Shown here: in pieces, positions 54,986 to 64,000 of the stretch
How the letters are laid out: each line of letters opens with the position of its first letter
Position numbering within the stretch: position 1 is the first letter of the stretch
Assembly (NCBI GenBank): GCA_002163975.1
Contig: CP019636.1
Location: 6,947,501-7,011,500, forward strand
DNA from: Nostocales cyanobacterium HT-58-2
GTDB taxonomy: Bacteria; Cyanobacteriota; Cyanobacteriia; Cyanobacteriales; Nostocaceae
DNA: 64,000 bases
Direction of reading: 5' to 3'
Translations under genes and position numbers: made by a program
The notes under the pieces: generated by a model
What the model saw: only the letters and a program-made list of their open reading frames with translations
What the model was told of the DNA's origin: nothing
Databases searched by the model: none

Positions 54986-57151
54986 ATGACAACCTTTGAT
55001 ATGTCGCAGGTACTTTCTCCCCAACCCTCAAATTTGCAATCGCAAACCTCTGCTGGGATTGGTGGGGAAACAAACCCGAAACAACAGGATGCGTACATTA
55101 CAAAGGGAACATCTACCTCCTTGGTTGATATATTTGGTAAACTCTTCGCATCGACGAGCAACCTCGGCTCATCGAATCAATCATCCGTAAACCAAAATGG
55201 TAAGACTTCTGGTAGCAGCAATGGGCTTGTTGCTCAAACTGCTACTCTGCCCAATCCATCCGGCAGCATAGATAGCATAGTTGGCAATAACAGCAAACTG
55301 GTTGGTGACTTGAAGGCGAATGACCCCTTGCTCACTCCCTCTACTAACACAAGCTCATCATCCCAGCCAAAGCCAACAGCTGGAACCTCGCAAAACGCTG
55401 ATCAGTTAATTTTTCCAGATGGCTTTATGAAGAGCATTCTGGATTATGGTGCAAAGCCTAACGATGGTATCGACGATACAGCGGCTATTCAAAGAGCGCT
55501 TGATGATGACCGACGCGATGCCAATGGGAAGTCCATACACGATGATTATCATGGTCGCCCCAAAGCACTTTACTTCGCTGCAGGCACCTATGATGTGAGC
55601 GATACCATTGATTGGACTGGCAGCAGCGTGACCCTCCAAGGTGCTGGTAGTGGTGCTACCATTATCAAGCTCAAGGACAATGCATCTGGATTTAATGACC
55701 CTGCTGCCCCTAAAGCAGTCATTAAAACTCCAGAAGGTAACACGTCTTTCTATCAGAACATCTATAACCTTAGCATTGACACTGGGAAGGGAAATGGTAA
55801 GGCGATCGGCATTGACTACATTTCTAACAATGTAGGTGCAATGCGTGATGTGAAGATTACCTCAGGAGACGGCACTGGTTTCGCGGGTCTAGCAATGGAT
55901 CGCTTTGCACCTGGACCTTGTCTGATCAAAGATGTAGAGATTAACGGCTTTGATAATGGTATTCGGGTGACCTCTGCTGAGTATGGTCCAACTTTCGAGA
56001 ACATCACTCTGAAGAACCAGAAAGTAGCAGGTATTAACAACGTCTATGGTACGCTAACCATTCGCGGGCTAAGCAGCAATAACAGCGTACCAGTGATTAA
56101 GGGAACAAGCTGGGCCGGTATGGTGACTTTGGTGGATGCAAACCTTCAAGGAGGTGCGTCCAATGTGAGTGCAATTGAAACAGAAGGTGAAATTTATGTA
56201 CGTAACCTGACAACGAGTGGCTATCAGTCAGCAATTAAGTACAAGGGCACAGTAGTCCCCGGCACAACACAGACCGAATATGCATCCAATAGTTACGACT
56301 TGTTTGGTGGTTCAAAGCAATCACTCAACTTGCCTGTTAAAGAAACTCCAACCTACCAAGACAACAACATGGCAAACTGGGGACGCTTTGAAACCAGATG
56401 GTATGGGGATACAGGTGGCTTACAGTCGTTGCTCAATTCTGGCAAGTCTACAATTTACTTCAACGCCGGTCAATACTATTCCTTTGATGAAGCAGTGGTT
56501 GAGGTTCCCGATACGGTTCAACGTATTGTCGGTTTTTCATCGGTAGTGAATGGAGATGGCAGAGGTAAGAACGGCGGCGGCATTAAGTTTGTCGTTAAGG
56601 GCAATAGTTCAAATCCGCTAACTATTGAAGGATTCAACTATGGCGTGAAGGTGGAACAAAACTCAGCACGAACGGTCGTCCTCAAGGATGGCGAATATCA
56701 GTACAACTCGAGTCCTGGTGCGGGTGACTTGTTCCTTGAGAATGTGGCGACTGGACAGTTAAAAATCCAGTCCAAGCAAAACGTGTGGGCACGCCAGTAC
56801 AATAACGAATACGATGGCACCAAAGTTATTAACGATGGCGGCAATCTTTGGACTCTTGGAATCAAGACTGAACGTAAAGGTAGTGTCATCGAATCGAAGA
56901 ACGGCGCGAATACCGAGGTGCTAGGAGGGTTCATCCTACCGACAACGGACTTTTCCGCTGAAGATAAGAAAAAAGCAGTGTTCACCAGCACCGACTCAAA
57001 CACCTCGCTAGTTTATCGGGTACGCCCTTACAATCCAGATAACAGCTACAGTATCCAAGTCGAAGAGACTCGCAACGGTCAGACACGCCAAAAATTGAGT
57101 AACAAAAGTGATCAAGAGTTTGTCAGCCTTTTTTCAGGGAAAAAAGCATAA
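54986..57151 (+). CDS. Pectate-lyase-superfamily beta-helix protein
   Basis: Large right-handed beta-helix protein of 721 residues. The first 130 residues are low-complexity Ser/Asn/Thr-rich with no normal signal peptide. The Pectate_lyase_3 domain begins with FMKSILDYGAKPNDGIDDTAAIQRAL, then KALYFAAGTYDVSDTIDWTG and VTLQGAGSGATIIKL, followed by beta-helix coils. A second such module appears later (LQSLLNSGKSTIYFNAGQYY). The usual family roles are polysaccharide lyase, hydrolase (GH55-like) or phage-tailspike-like binding. How it is exported is unclear; a type I or other non-classical route is possible. AAGGAAGGGG lies ahead of the ATG. Confidence 0.85.
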   Translation: MTTFDMSQVLSPQPSNLQSQTSAGIGGETNPKQQDAYITKGTSTSLVDIFGKLFASTSNLGSSNQSSVNQNGKTSGSSNGLVAQTATLPNPSGSIDSIVGNNSKLVGDLKANDPLLTPSTNTSSSSQPKPTAGTSQNADQLIFPDGFMKSILDYGAKPNDGIDDTAAIQRALDDDRRDANGKSIHDDYHGRPKALYFAAGTYDVSDTIDWTGSSVTLQGAGSGATIIKLKDNASGFNDPAAPKAVIKTPEGNTSFYQNIYNLSIDTGKGNGKAIGIDYISNNVGAMRDVKITSGDGTGFAGLAMDRFAPGPCLIKDVEINGFDNGIRVTSAEYGPTFENITLKNQKVAGINNVYGTLTIRGLSSNNSVPVIKGTSWAGMVTLVDANLQGGASNVSAIETEGEIYVRNLTTSGYQSAIKYKGTVVPGTTQTEYASNSYDLFGGSKQSLNLPVKETPTYQDNNMANWGRFETRWYGDTGGLQSLLNSGKSTIYFNAGQYYSFDEAVVEVPDTVQRIVGFSSVVNGDGRGKNGGGIKFVVKGNSSNPLTIEGFNYGVKVEQNSARTVVLKDGEYQYNSSPGAGDLFLENVATGQLKIQSKQNVWARQYNNEYDGTKVINDGGNLWTLGIKTERKGSVIESKNGANTEVLGGFILPTTDFSAEDKKKAVFTSTDSNTSLVYRVRPYNPDNSYSIQVEETRNGQTRQKLSNKSDQEFVSLFSGKKA

Positions 57152-57188
57152 CTTACCAGCGTAGGTTGATGACCACAACAGGGGTTTA

Positions 57189-57242
57189 GGGGTGTAGCAT
57201 TGAGGTCTTTCTCTCAATTCCTCACCTCTCTCTTTACACCCC
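57189..57242. terminator. Bidirectional terminator between convergent genes
   Basis: GGGGTGTA (57189-57196) pairs exactly with TACACCCC (57235-57242), and ATTGAG (57199-57204) with CTCAAT (57213-57218) inside. It fills the gap between two convergent genes. Confidence 0.7.
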
Positions 57243-57247
57243 ATATT

Positions 57248-58921
57248 TCACAAAGGCGGTAATTCTTCCAAAATTGTGAATCGGATATGATTAATCGCCA
57301 ATTCACCAATTGAGACATCTTCTTTGGTAAGCCGTACACCTTTACTCGTTAAAGTTTCAAAGGGAATTCCTTTACCAATTTCTATGTGATACCAGCATAA
57401 GCCCATAAAGAACCGGGTGGGATAAGGTCCACCACTACCTATGTCATCAGGATTTGATTCCATCGGCAACCAGCCAAAACCTGGGATGTAAAATTCTAAC
57501 CAAACGTGATTATACTGAGGTTGCAGAGGTACTTGTTGGTATTCAGCGTAGGGAGGACATTTGTAGCGACCTACGGTACGACAGGGAATACCATTTAAAC
57601 GGCATAGAGCAAGCAAAACACCCACATACTCGCCACAAGAACCAACACCTCGTTCTAAAACAACATCTGGCGTGTCAATATGTGGTTTAATACCATAAGA
57701 CAATTCATCGTAGACGTAGTTGCGGATACTGTACATTTTCCGCAGTAAATTTGTTTCAGTTCCAATTGCTTCACGGGCAGCGCGGCGAACAAGGCTCGTA
57801 TCCATAGCTAAGTCATCATCATCCACCAGATAGCGAGATTCAAGTTCTGGTGAAAACTCGGAGATATCTTCTACATCACCAGGCGTGATGCGATACTTGA
57901 TTCCTCGGACTTCCAAAACTGCTTTCCAACCAAAAATATGTCGTTCGCCTGGAGTGAGGGCATCAAATTTGAACACAGCCACACGTTGCCCTTCTATCAC
58001 TTCTTCTGTAAAAGGCAAACCAATGGGTTCAATGTGTTTTATCTTTTGACGAGCAGTTTCCGAAGGCATTGCAATACGCCATTCTACCTCTGGCAAATAC
58101 ACCTCTTCTAATGGAGAAATTTCTTCCATATAAGACATTTCTATGAGATATCCATTAGAGAGCGAATAGCGTTTGTCTGAATTGTAATAGTAATCTAACG
58201 GGTGGATAAAAGTGCGATCGCGGTAAGACAATTCATGATTCGGGTCAGCATTGGGATTATCTCGGACATACGGTTCTTCAGAGGCGTAGGCAATGTAGAG
58301 AGTTTTTTTGCCCGTCTCACTTTCTTTGTGTATCGCTATCCCCGTTGGCGACTCAAACGGTGTCAGCACACCGAATTGAACTTCCCCAGTCGCCCGATCA
58401 ATGCAGTAGACTGTTTGTTCTACTGTGTCGCTGACCCAAAGCGTTTCCTCGTCCACTGCCAAATTTTCCACCCCGACCCCAGGGGCATAAAACTTAGTAA
58501 TTTGTTTTCGCGTATCACGATCAAAAATCAGAATGTCTCCCAGCTTTTGACAACTGACATAGACAGTTGATTCCCAAACGGCAATGCCATCAGCTGGATA
58601 AGGCAAGGTCACAAAATGTTCCAAACCCAACGAACCCAGCTTGCACAGATAAACATTGTGACCTCGAGTCAACCAAAGAGTCTCTTCCCAGACTGCAAGA
58701 CCCGTCACATCGGTAAATTCTTTGACCTGATGAGAATTAAGAATTTTAGCATTATCAGAGTAGGGGTCAATTTGCAACAGATGCCCTTTGACCGTATCAA
58801 CAGCGATAAGTGTATCTTCAATAAAGGCAATGCCACAGAGGGCGGCAGCACCAAGGGGTCGAATAGTCCTTTTCCCAAACATTTGGTGGGTGGATGGAAA
58901 ACTGGGGAGTGCAAAAGTCAT
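57248..58921 (-). CDS. Beta-propeller plus transglutaminase-like protein
   Basis: A 557-residue protein. Residues about 20-260 form a beta-propeller (repeats such as IAFIEDTLIAVDTVKGHLLQ, VEETLWVSDTVEQ-type strands). A beta-rich linker follows. The transglutaminase-like domain has the full papain-like triad: Cys429 (VGSCGEYVGVLLALCR), His472 (YNHVWLEFY) and Asp492 (MESNPDD). There is no signal peptide, so it is likely cytoplasmic. Members act as proteases or amide-bond enzymes, and the propeller could select a partner protein. It stands alone; no ATP-grasp or circularly permuted kinase gene is nearby. Confidence 0.87.
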   Translation of the reverse strand: MTFALPSFPSTHQMFGKRTIRPLGAAALCGIAFIEDTLIAVDTVKGHLLQIDPYSDNAKILNSHQVKEFTDVTGLAVWEETLWLTRGHNVYLCKLGSLGLEHFVTLPYPADGIAVWESTVYVSCQKLGDILIFDRDTRKQITKFYAPGVGVENLAVDEETLWVSDTVEQTVYCIDRATGEVQFGVLTPFESPTGIAIHKESETGKKTLYIAYASEEPYVRDNPNADPNHELSYRDRTFIHPLDYYYNSDKRYSLSNGYLIEMSYMEEISPLEEVYLPEVEWRIAMPSETARQKIKHIEPIGLPFTEEVIEGQRVAVFKFDALTPGERHIFGWKAVLEVRGIKYRITPGDVEDISEFSPELESRYLVDDDDLAMDTSLVRRAAREAIGTETNLLRKMYSIRNYVYDELSYGIKPHIDTPDVVLERGVGSCGEYVGVLLALCRLNGIPCRTVGRYKCPPYAEYQQVPLQPQYNHVWLEFYIPGFGWLPMESNPDDIGSGGPYPTRFFMGLCWYHIEIGKGIPFETLTSKGVRLTKEDVSIGELAINHIRFTILEELPPL

Positions 58922-59210
58922 ATTACACTGGTTTAATCAACGGTTTAGCAAGTTTAGAAAAGGTGAAATGTCTTATGTGACAAAATTTTCTACTTCTATT
59001 ACTCATAATTATCAATATTATTTTGTGTGATGAAATTCTTCTTAAGTAATAAGAACAACATATTATCCTAAAGAAAAAATGGGGAACTATCAAGAATGAC
59101 ACCTGTACTGTACAACTTAGTGACAACCCTAATGTAACTTTGTATTGATGGTTTTCCTGCCATCCCTAAATTATGATCGAATTTTGTAACCATTCCCTGT
59201 AACCTACACG

Positions 59211-62114
59211 ATGTCTGCTCATTCTCTGCCTGAAAAACCCGCCCCCGTTTGGCATAGTTTGGAAGTTAATAAATCACTGGAACTGCTCAAGACAAACGCA
59301 GACACTGGCTTAACTCCGCAAGAAGTACAACAGCGGTTGCAAAAATATGGTCCCAACGAACTCAAAGAAACTGCTGGACGGAGCGCCTGGGAAATTTTGC
59401 TAGATCAGTTCAAAAACATCATGTTGTTGATGCTGATCGCCGTAGCCTTAATTTCTGGGGTTTTAGACCTCTTAGCTTGGCAACAAGGTAACTTGAAGCC
59501 AGGTGAGTTGCCTTTTAAAGATACAATCGCCATTTTAGCGATTGTTATCCTCAACGGTATACTCGGTTATGTCCAAGAAAGTCGTGCAGAAAAAGCCTTA
59601 GCAGCCCTAAAAAAACTTGCTTCCCCTAACGTGCGAGTCATTCGCAACAGCAAACTTGTGGAGGTCGTCGCCAAGGAACTGGTGCCAGGAGATGTGATGC
59701 TGGTGGAAGCTGGGGTACAAGTAGCCGCGGACGGACGCCTCATAGAACAATCTAACCTGCAAGTACGAGAATCGGCACTGACTGGTGAAGCCGAAGCGGT
59801 TAACAAACAGTCAGAAGTGACATTGCCGCAAGAAACATCATTAGGCGATCGCGTCAATTTGGTGTTTCAAGGGACTGAAGTTGTCCAAGGACGAGGCAAG
59901 GTTCTGGTGATCCACACTGGTATGGAAACAGAACTTGGCAAAATTGCCTCCTTATTGCAAGGAGTGGAAAGTGAACCTACCCCTTTGCAACAACGGATGA
60001 CCCAACTGGGTAACGTCTTGGTAACGGGTTCTTTAGTTCTGGTAGCACTCGTTGTCGTGGGTGGTCTTTTTCGTGGGGGGAACCTACAAGAACTGTTGGA
60101 AGTTTCCTTGAGTATGGCGGTAGCCGTTGTACCTGAAGGCTTACCCGCAGTTATTACTGTGACCTTGGCGCTGGGAACTCAGCGCATGGTTCGCCGCAAT
60201 GCTTTGATTCGCAAACTACCAGCTGTGGAAACCTTGGGTTCTGTCACCACCATCTGTTCTGATAAAACTGGCACCTTAACTCAGAACAAGATGGTGGTGC
60301 AATCTGTTTACGTTAGTGTTTCCAACCATAATAGGGATTCACAGCAATCTTTTGAGAGCGCTAATAACCACTCGTTCGGCGTTACAGGTTCTGGTTACGC
60401 TCCCACAGGAGAGTTTCAGATTCAAGGTCAAAAAGTTGACCCACAAGAGCATCCAGAACTCCAAGCATTACTTGTAGCTTGTGCTGCGTGTAATGATTCC
60501 GTTTTACAACAGGAAAATGGAGAATGGAAAATTTTGGGTGACCCAACAGAGGGTGCTTTGGTGACACTGGCAGCCAAAGGAGGAATAGAACAAGACCAGT
60601 GGAACAGTAAGCTGCCGCGTGTTGCTGAGTTCCCCTTCTCCTCAGAACGCAAACGCATGAGCGTTATTACTAAGGTGGAACAAGTCCAGACAGGTGTTTC
60701 ACCCTTAACAGGGGTTGACCCAGTCCTGAGCAACTTGGTGAAATCTGAAAGTTACTTAATGTTTACCAAAGGCTCACCTGAGTTAATTTTGGCACGTAGC
60801 ACCCATATTTATGGAGGGACTGAACTCGTCCCCTTGAGTGATGAGCTACGCCAAAATATTCTGGCAGAAAATGACCGAATGGCGAGTAAAGGTCTGCGAG
60901 TTTTGGGTTTTGCCCACAAAGCCCTCACCGAAATCCCACTGGAAGGGTCAGATGAAACATCTGAACAAGGATTGGTGTGGTTGGGATTAGTGGGAATGCT
61001 GGATGCACCACGTCCAGAGGTGCGAGCTGCAGTGCAAGAATGTCGGGAAGCAGGAATCCGACCTGTGATGATTACTGGTGACCACCAACTGACAGCACGA
61101 GCCATTGCGGCTGATTTGGGAATTGCTCAAGAGGGCGACCGCGTCTTCACAGGTCAAGATTTGCAACGGATGAACGAGCAGGAACTAGAGCAAAATGTTG
61201 ACTTGGTCAGCATCTACGCTCGAGTCGCGCCCGAACACAAACTACGAATTGTCCAAGCACTGCAACGCCGAGGTAGATGTGTGGCGATGACAGGTGACGG
61301 CGTCAATGATGCTCCAGCACTCAAACAAGCTGATATCGGGATTGCAATGGGTATCACCGGCACCGACGTGAGCAAGGAAGCCAGTGACATGGTGTTACTA
61401 GATGACAACTTCGCCACTATAGTCGCTGCCGTTAAAGAAGGTAGGGTAGTGTATACCAACATTCGCCGCTTTATCAAATACATTCTTGGAAGTAATATTG
61501 GCGAAGTTCTCACAATTGCTGCAGCGCCAATCCTGGGATTGGGAAGCGTTCCCCTCACACCGCTGCAAATTCTCTGGATGAACCTTGTGACAGACGGTTT
61601 ACCAGCGCTGGCATTGGCTGTAGAACCAGCTGAACCCGACGTGATGAAACGTCCGCCCTTTAATCCCCGCGAAAGCATTTTTGCTCGAGGGTTAGGTTCT
61701 TATATGATTCGGATTGGCATTATCTTTGCCATCATCTCGATTATTCTTATGGAGTGGGCATATTACCATTCTCAAGCAGTCACTGGTCCTGGGCTAGATC
61801 CAGACCGGTGGAAGACAATGGTGTTTACCGCCCTGTGTATTGCCCAAATGGGTCATGCCATAGCAATTCGCTCCAATACCCGACTGACCATTGAGATGAA
61901 TCCTTTATCAAATCCTTATGTGTTGGGGGCTGTTGTTATAACAACGATTTTGCAGTTGATGCTAGTCTACGTTCCACCCCTGCGAGATTTCTTTGGCACT
62001 CACTTTTTAACTTTGCCTGAGTTGGGGATTTGCCTTGGCTTCAGTGCTTTGATGTTTGTATGGATTGAAATGGAAAAAGTGTTCTTCCGGTTGAGGGGTA
62101 AGAAACCTGTCTAA
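59211..62114 (+). CDS. P-type Ca2+-transporting (type II) ATPase
   Basis: Cation pump of 967 residues, related to SERCA and PMR1-type pumps. It has an N-terminal cation ATPase domain ([23 protein letters not shown]). The actuator TGEA is at 191-194 and the metal-binding PEGLPA at 308-313. The phosphorylated Asp351 lies in [13 protein letters not shown]. The nucleotide domain has [16 protein letters not shown] and [22 protein letters not shown]. The last six helices include [18 protein letters not shown]. The Glu in PEGL and Asn/Asp in NLVTDG match Ca2+ or Mn2+ pumps. Inferred function is export of Ca2+ from the cytoplasm. No regulator is adjacent. Confidence 0.92.
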   Translation: MSAHSLPEKPAPVWHSLEVNKSLELLKTNADTGLTPQEVQQRLQKYGPNELKETAGRSAWEILLDQFKNIMLLMLIAVALISGVLDLLAWQQGNLKPGELPFKDTIAILAIVILNGILGYVQESRAEKALAALKKLASPNVRVIRNSKLVEVVAKELVPGDVMLVEAGVQVAADGRLIEQSNLQVRESALTGEAEAVNKQSEVTLPQETSLGDRVNLVFQGTEVVQGRGKVLVIHTGMETELGKIASLLQGVESEPTPLQQRMTQLGNVLVTGSLVLVALVVVGGLFRGGNLQELLEVSLSMAVAVVPEGLPAVITVTLALGTQRMVRRNALIRKLPAVETLGSVTTICSDKTGTLTQNKMVVQSVYVSVSNHNRDSQQSFESANNHSFGVTGSGYAPTGEFQIQGQKVDPQEHPELQALLVACAACNDSVLQQENGEWKILGDPTEGALVTLAAKGGIEQDQWNSKLPRVAEFPFSSERKRMSVITKVEQVQTGVSPLTGVDPVLSNLVKSESYLMFTKGSPELILARSTHIYGGTELVPLSDELRQNILAENDRMASKGLRVLGFAHKALTEIPLEGSDETSEQGLVWLGLVGMLDAPRPEVRAAVQECREAGIRPVMITGDHQLTARAIAADLGIAQEGDRVFTGQDLQRMNEQELEQNVDLVSIYARVAPEHKLRIVQALQRRGRCVAMTGDGVNDAPALKQADIGIAMGITGTDVSKEASDMVLLDDNFATIVAAVKEGRVVYTNIRRFIKYILGSNIGEVLTIAAAPILGLGSVPLTPLQILWMNLVTDGLPALALAVEPAEPDVMKRPPFNPRESIFARGLGSYMIRIGIIFAIISIILMEWAYYHSQAVTGPGLDPDRWKTMVFTALCIAQMGHAIAIRSNTRLTIEMNPLSNPYVLGAVVITTILQLMLVYVPPLRDFFGTHFLTLPELGICLGFSALMFVWIEMEKVFFRLRGKKPV

Positions 62115-62161
62115 CCCTATTTAACCATACTAGTTTTCACTTGCATAAAAGACTGTTTTTG

Positions 62162-62181
62162 GGGTGGGCAAATGTCCACCC
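62162..62181 (+). terminator. Hairpin after the P-type ATPase gene
   Basis: GGGTGGGC (62162-62169) pairs with GTCCACCC (62174-62181) with one G-T pair and a four-base loop, followed by a weak T stretch (CGATTTTA). It lies 48 bases after the stop. Confidence 0.65.
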
Positions 62182-62245
62182 TGAATCGATTTTAGTAAAG
62201 GAATCACTTTCCAAATTCAGTAAAACTCTTGCAAAAGTCAATGTT

Positions 62246-63517
62246 CTGAAGGGGTGACAAGAGGGCTGAAGTCGAGAAAATAGGGGAGTGTGACCGTTTT
62301 AAGGTAAAAAAAGATAGGTCAGATATTCTCAACAAGACCTATCAAATGATAATGTTACCTAAATTCTATCAAAACTGCTTTTCCAATGTACTGACACCGA
62401 CGCAGTACAAGATGCTCTCAATCTTGATTATGCTATTGCAATTTCATAAAACTGTGACGATTGAGAAGCTCTCATCTGTATTTCCACAACCGATACTTTT
62501 TGAAAGTCGGCGACGGAGTATCCAAAGGTTTTTACTGCTGCCGCAATTATCAATTCAATATCTGTGGTTTCCCCTGCTCAAAAGATGGATAAAAAACAGG
62601 GATATATTGGGAAAGAAACAACTGATATTTGCCATTGATAGAACACAATGGCGTGACCAAAATGTGTTTGTCATCAGTTTCATTGAAGAAAAAAGAGCAA
62701 TACCTGTTTACTGGTTATTGTTATCAAAAAGAGGATGTAGCAATTTGGGTGAGCAGAAAAAGTTAATTCGACCATTGCTGCGGTTGTTTAAAGGATATCG
62801 AATGTTGGTGCTGGGTGATAGAGAATTTCATAGCATCAAACTGGCGAATTGGTTACACAGCAAGGGAATTGACTTTGTGCTACGTCAAAAGCAAGGCACA
62901 TATATTCGACAAGAAAATCAATCATATCAACGGTTACAATCTTTGGGATTAATTCCTGGTATCTCATTCTTCCTAACAGGTATTCAAGCAACTAAACAGA
63001 AAGGTTTTACTAAATTTAATTTAGCCGGATATTACAAGCGTAAATATCGTGGCAAAGTTGAGCCTGCTGGCTGGTTTTTACTGACTAACCTAAATAGTCT
63101 CGAATCAGCAAGGAAAGCATTCAAACTACGAAGTGGCATCGAGGCGATGTTTAAAGATTGTAAGACTGGTGGCTATAATCTCGAATCTACTTCTGCTGAT
63201 GGTCAACGTCTGATAGCACTAATTTTATTAATTGCTATCGCATATACTTGTGCTGTTAATGCTGGTCGTCGCTCCCGCCAGATGGGACTACAAAAATATG
63301 TTGGTCGTCTGAAGGAATTACACCGATTACATCGCCGACATAGTACATTTTGGGTTGGTTTATATGGTCTACTTTGGGTGGGAGCAATGGAATTTTGGGC
63401 TCATTTCGCTCATGATTTGATGCGCTTAAAGCCCAGTAAATTACCTTATTTTCACAAGGGTCTACGTGCTATGTCTCTTATCCAATCTGCTTTGTAGCTT
63501 CTTTGTCACCCCTTCAG
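62246..63517 (+). mobile_element. Intact IS4-family insertion sequence (1272 bp)
   Basis: The ends are perfect 15-bp inverted repeats: CTGAAGGGGTGACAA (62246-62260) and TTGTCACCCCTTCAG (63503-63517). The element is flanked by an exact 9-bp direct repeat, GTCAATGTT (62237-62245 and 63518-63526), the target-site duplication. One transposase gene fills it. Perfect ends, an intact frame and an exact duplication indicate recent insertion. Confidence 0.95.
62346..63497 (+). CDS. IS4-family DDE transposase
   Basis: Cut-and-paste transposase of 383 residues. DDE residues: Asp98 (FAIDRTQWRD), Asp158 (VLGDREFHS) and Glu266 (RSGIEAMFKDCK). Around the Glu is the IS4 signature Y-(2)-R-(3)-E-(6)-K, here F259, R262, E266, K273, with Phe replacing Tyr. 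The N-terminus is a helical DNA-binding part and the insert before Glu266 is beta-rich, as expected. Frame intact, ATG start 100 bases inside the left end and stop just before the right end. Confidence 0.93.
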   Translation: MIMLPKFYQNCFSNVLTPTQYKMLSILIMLLQFHKTVTIEKLSSVFPQPILFESRRRSIQRFLLLPQLSIQYLWFPLLKRWIKNRDILGKKQLIFAIDRTQWRDQNVFVISFIEEKRAIPVYWLLLSKRGCSNLGEQKKLIRPLLRLFKGYRMLVLGDREFHSIKLANWLHSKGIDFVLRQKQGTYIRQENQSYQRLQSLGLIPGISFFLTGIQATKQKGFTKFNLAGYYKRKYRGKVEPAGWFLLTNLNSLESARKAFKLRSGIEAMFKDCKTGGYNLESTSADGQRLIALILLIAIAYTCAVNAGRRSRQMGLQKYVGRLKELHRLHRRHSTFWVGLYGLLWVGAMEFWAHFAHDLMRLKPSKLPYFHKGLRAMSLIQSAL

Positions 63518-64000
63518 GTCAATGTTTTTGATATTAAACCACAAATGAACACCGATATTTATCTGTGTAGCCTGCGGCAAGCCGCCTCCGGCGTCTACAT
63601 CTGTGATTCCTTTTAGACTTATTCGTATTTTTGCAAGAAGTTTAGGTATTCAGCAATATTAGAGTGAATGCTCACTAACTCTTTCCTCGTGGCTTCTGAT
63701 ACAGCGATAAAAGCAGAAAGCCCACTCCTTCTAGGGCTTGTCATTACCCACATTTTTCTCTAAAAAGGCGATGGCTCAAAAATCGGATTCCAGAACCCTG
63801 ATTCTGCCCTGGTAATTCTCAACAAAATTTCACAAATGAGAATTGCTATCAAAACTTGAAATCAAGTTATGGTAGGACTTCTAGGAGATGTGGCTAATGG
63901 TAAGCCTTCTAGGGATGGGGACACCAGTCGCCTGCGATGGGAAACCCATCAGTACAGTCTTACAAACCGTTACAATGATTTATAAAAGATGTGTATAGTG
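63518..64000. other. Intergenic region with a small repeat
   Basis: After the IS element there is no supportable gene. A copy of the interspersed repeat in reverse orientation, CACCAGTCGCC...GGGAAACCC, lies at 63922-63947. A stretch GCCTGCGGCAAGCCGCC near 63570 is a short GC hairpin. Confidence 0.5.

Overview
The window is chromosomal DNA of a cyanobacterium, most likely a filamentous member. HIP1 octamers (GCGATCGC) are scattered through genes on both strands. The gene set includes the photosynthetic NDH-1 subunits ndhF and ndhD, the RuBisCO regulator rbcR, a zeta-carotene isomerase of the Z-ISO type, glcD, a PEP-CTERM protein and many signalling proteins. No ribosomal RNA, tRNA or CRISPR array was recognised. 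Intergenic DNA is rich in small interspersed repeats.

Layout. 0.4-4.5 kb: gyrB, miaA and an SGNH hydrolase. 4.6-12.7 kb: the most unusual block. It holds a Trypco2-type adaptor, a membrane CHAT-protease/CHASE2-sensor protein and a DUF928 exported protein in one operon. A 1376-residue protein converges on this operon; it joins three Omp85-type POTRA domains to TPRs and a second CHAT protease domain. 13-17 kb: glcD, a GH10-like exported hydrolase and a small membrane protein. 17-23 kb: a PAS-GAF-GAF histidine kinase with possible bilin-binding cysteines, a Uma2 nuclease-fold protein, an overlapping kinase/regulator pair and a DUF4351 remnant. 22.9-27.6 kb: a HcyBio protein, a basic-tailed unknown, a TPR protein, and a TMEM165/GDT1-type Mn exporter preceded by a yybP-ykoY (Mn2+) riboswitch. 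27.7-32 kb: a SdhA/FrdA-like flavoprotein and three small or unknown membrane-associated proteins. 32.4-41 kb: ndhD, ndhF, a thioredoxin-like protein, Z-ISO, a decayed TnpB and rbcR, which looks like a photosynthesis/carbon cluster interrupted by a dead transposon. 41-49 kb: a Ser/Thr kinase, a phosphate-binding-type protein with a degenerate second copy behind it, a Crp-type regulator, an ArgRS-like protein without a catalytic core, a HAD phosphatase and a PEP-CTERM protein. 49-64 kb: polA, a methyltransferase behind a Pho-box promoter, a LapA-like protein, a PD-(D/E)XK Fe-S nuclease, a pectate-lyase-fold protein, a transglutaminase/beta-propeller protein, a P-type Ca2+-ATPase and an intact IS4-family element with exact 9-bp target duplications.

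How genes work together. The CHAT/CHASE2/Trypco2/POTRA block reads as an envelope-sensing protease module, possibly a conflict or stress-response system; this is inferred from domain content and gene order. The Mn riboswitch and GDT1 gene form a self-contained Mn homeostasis unit. ndhF-ndhD, Z-ISO and rbcR tie cyclic electron flow, carotenoid synthesis and CO2-fixation control together. All identifications rest on motifs and remembered families; no database search was run.
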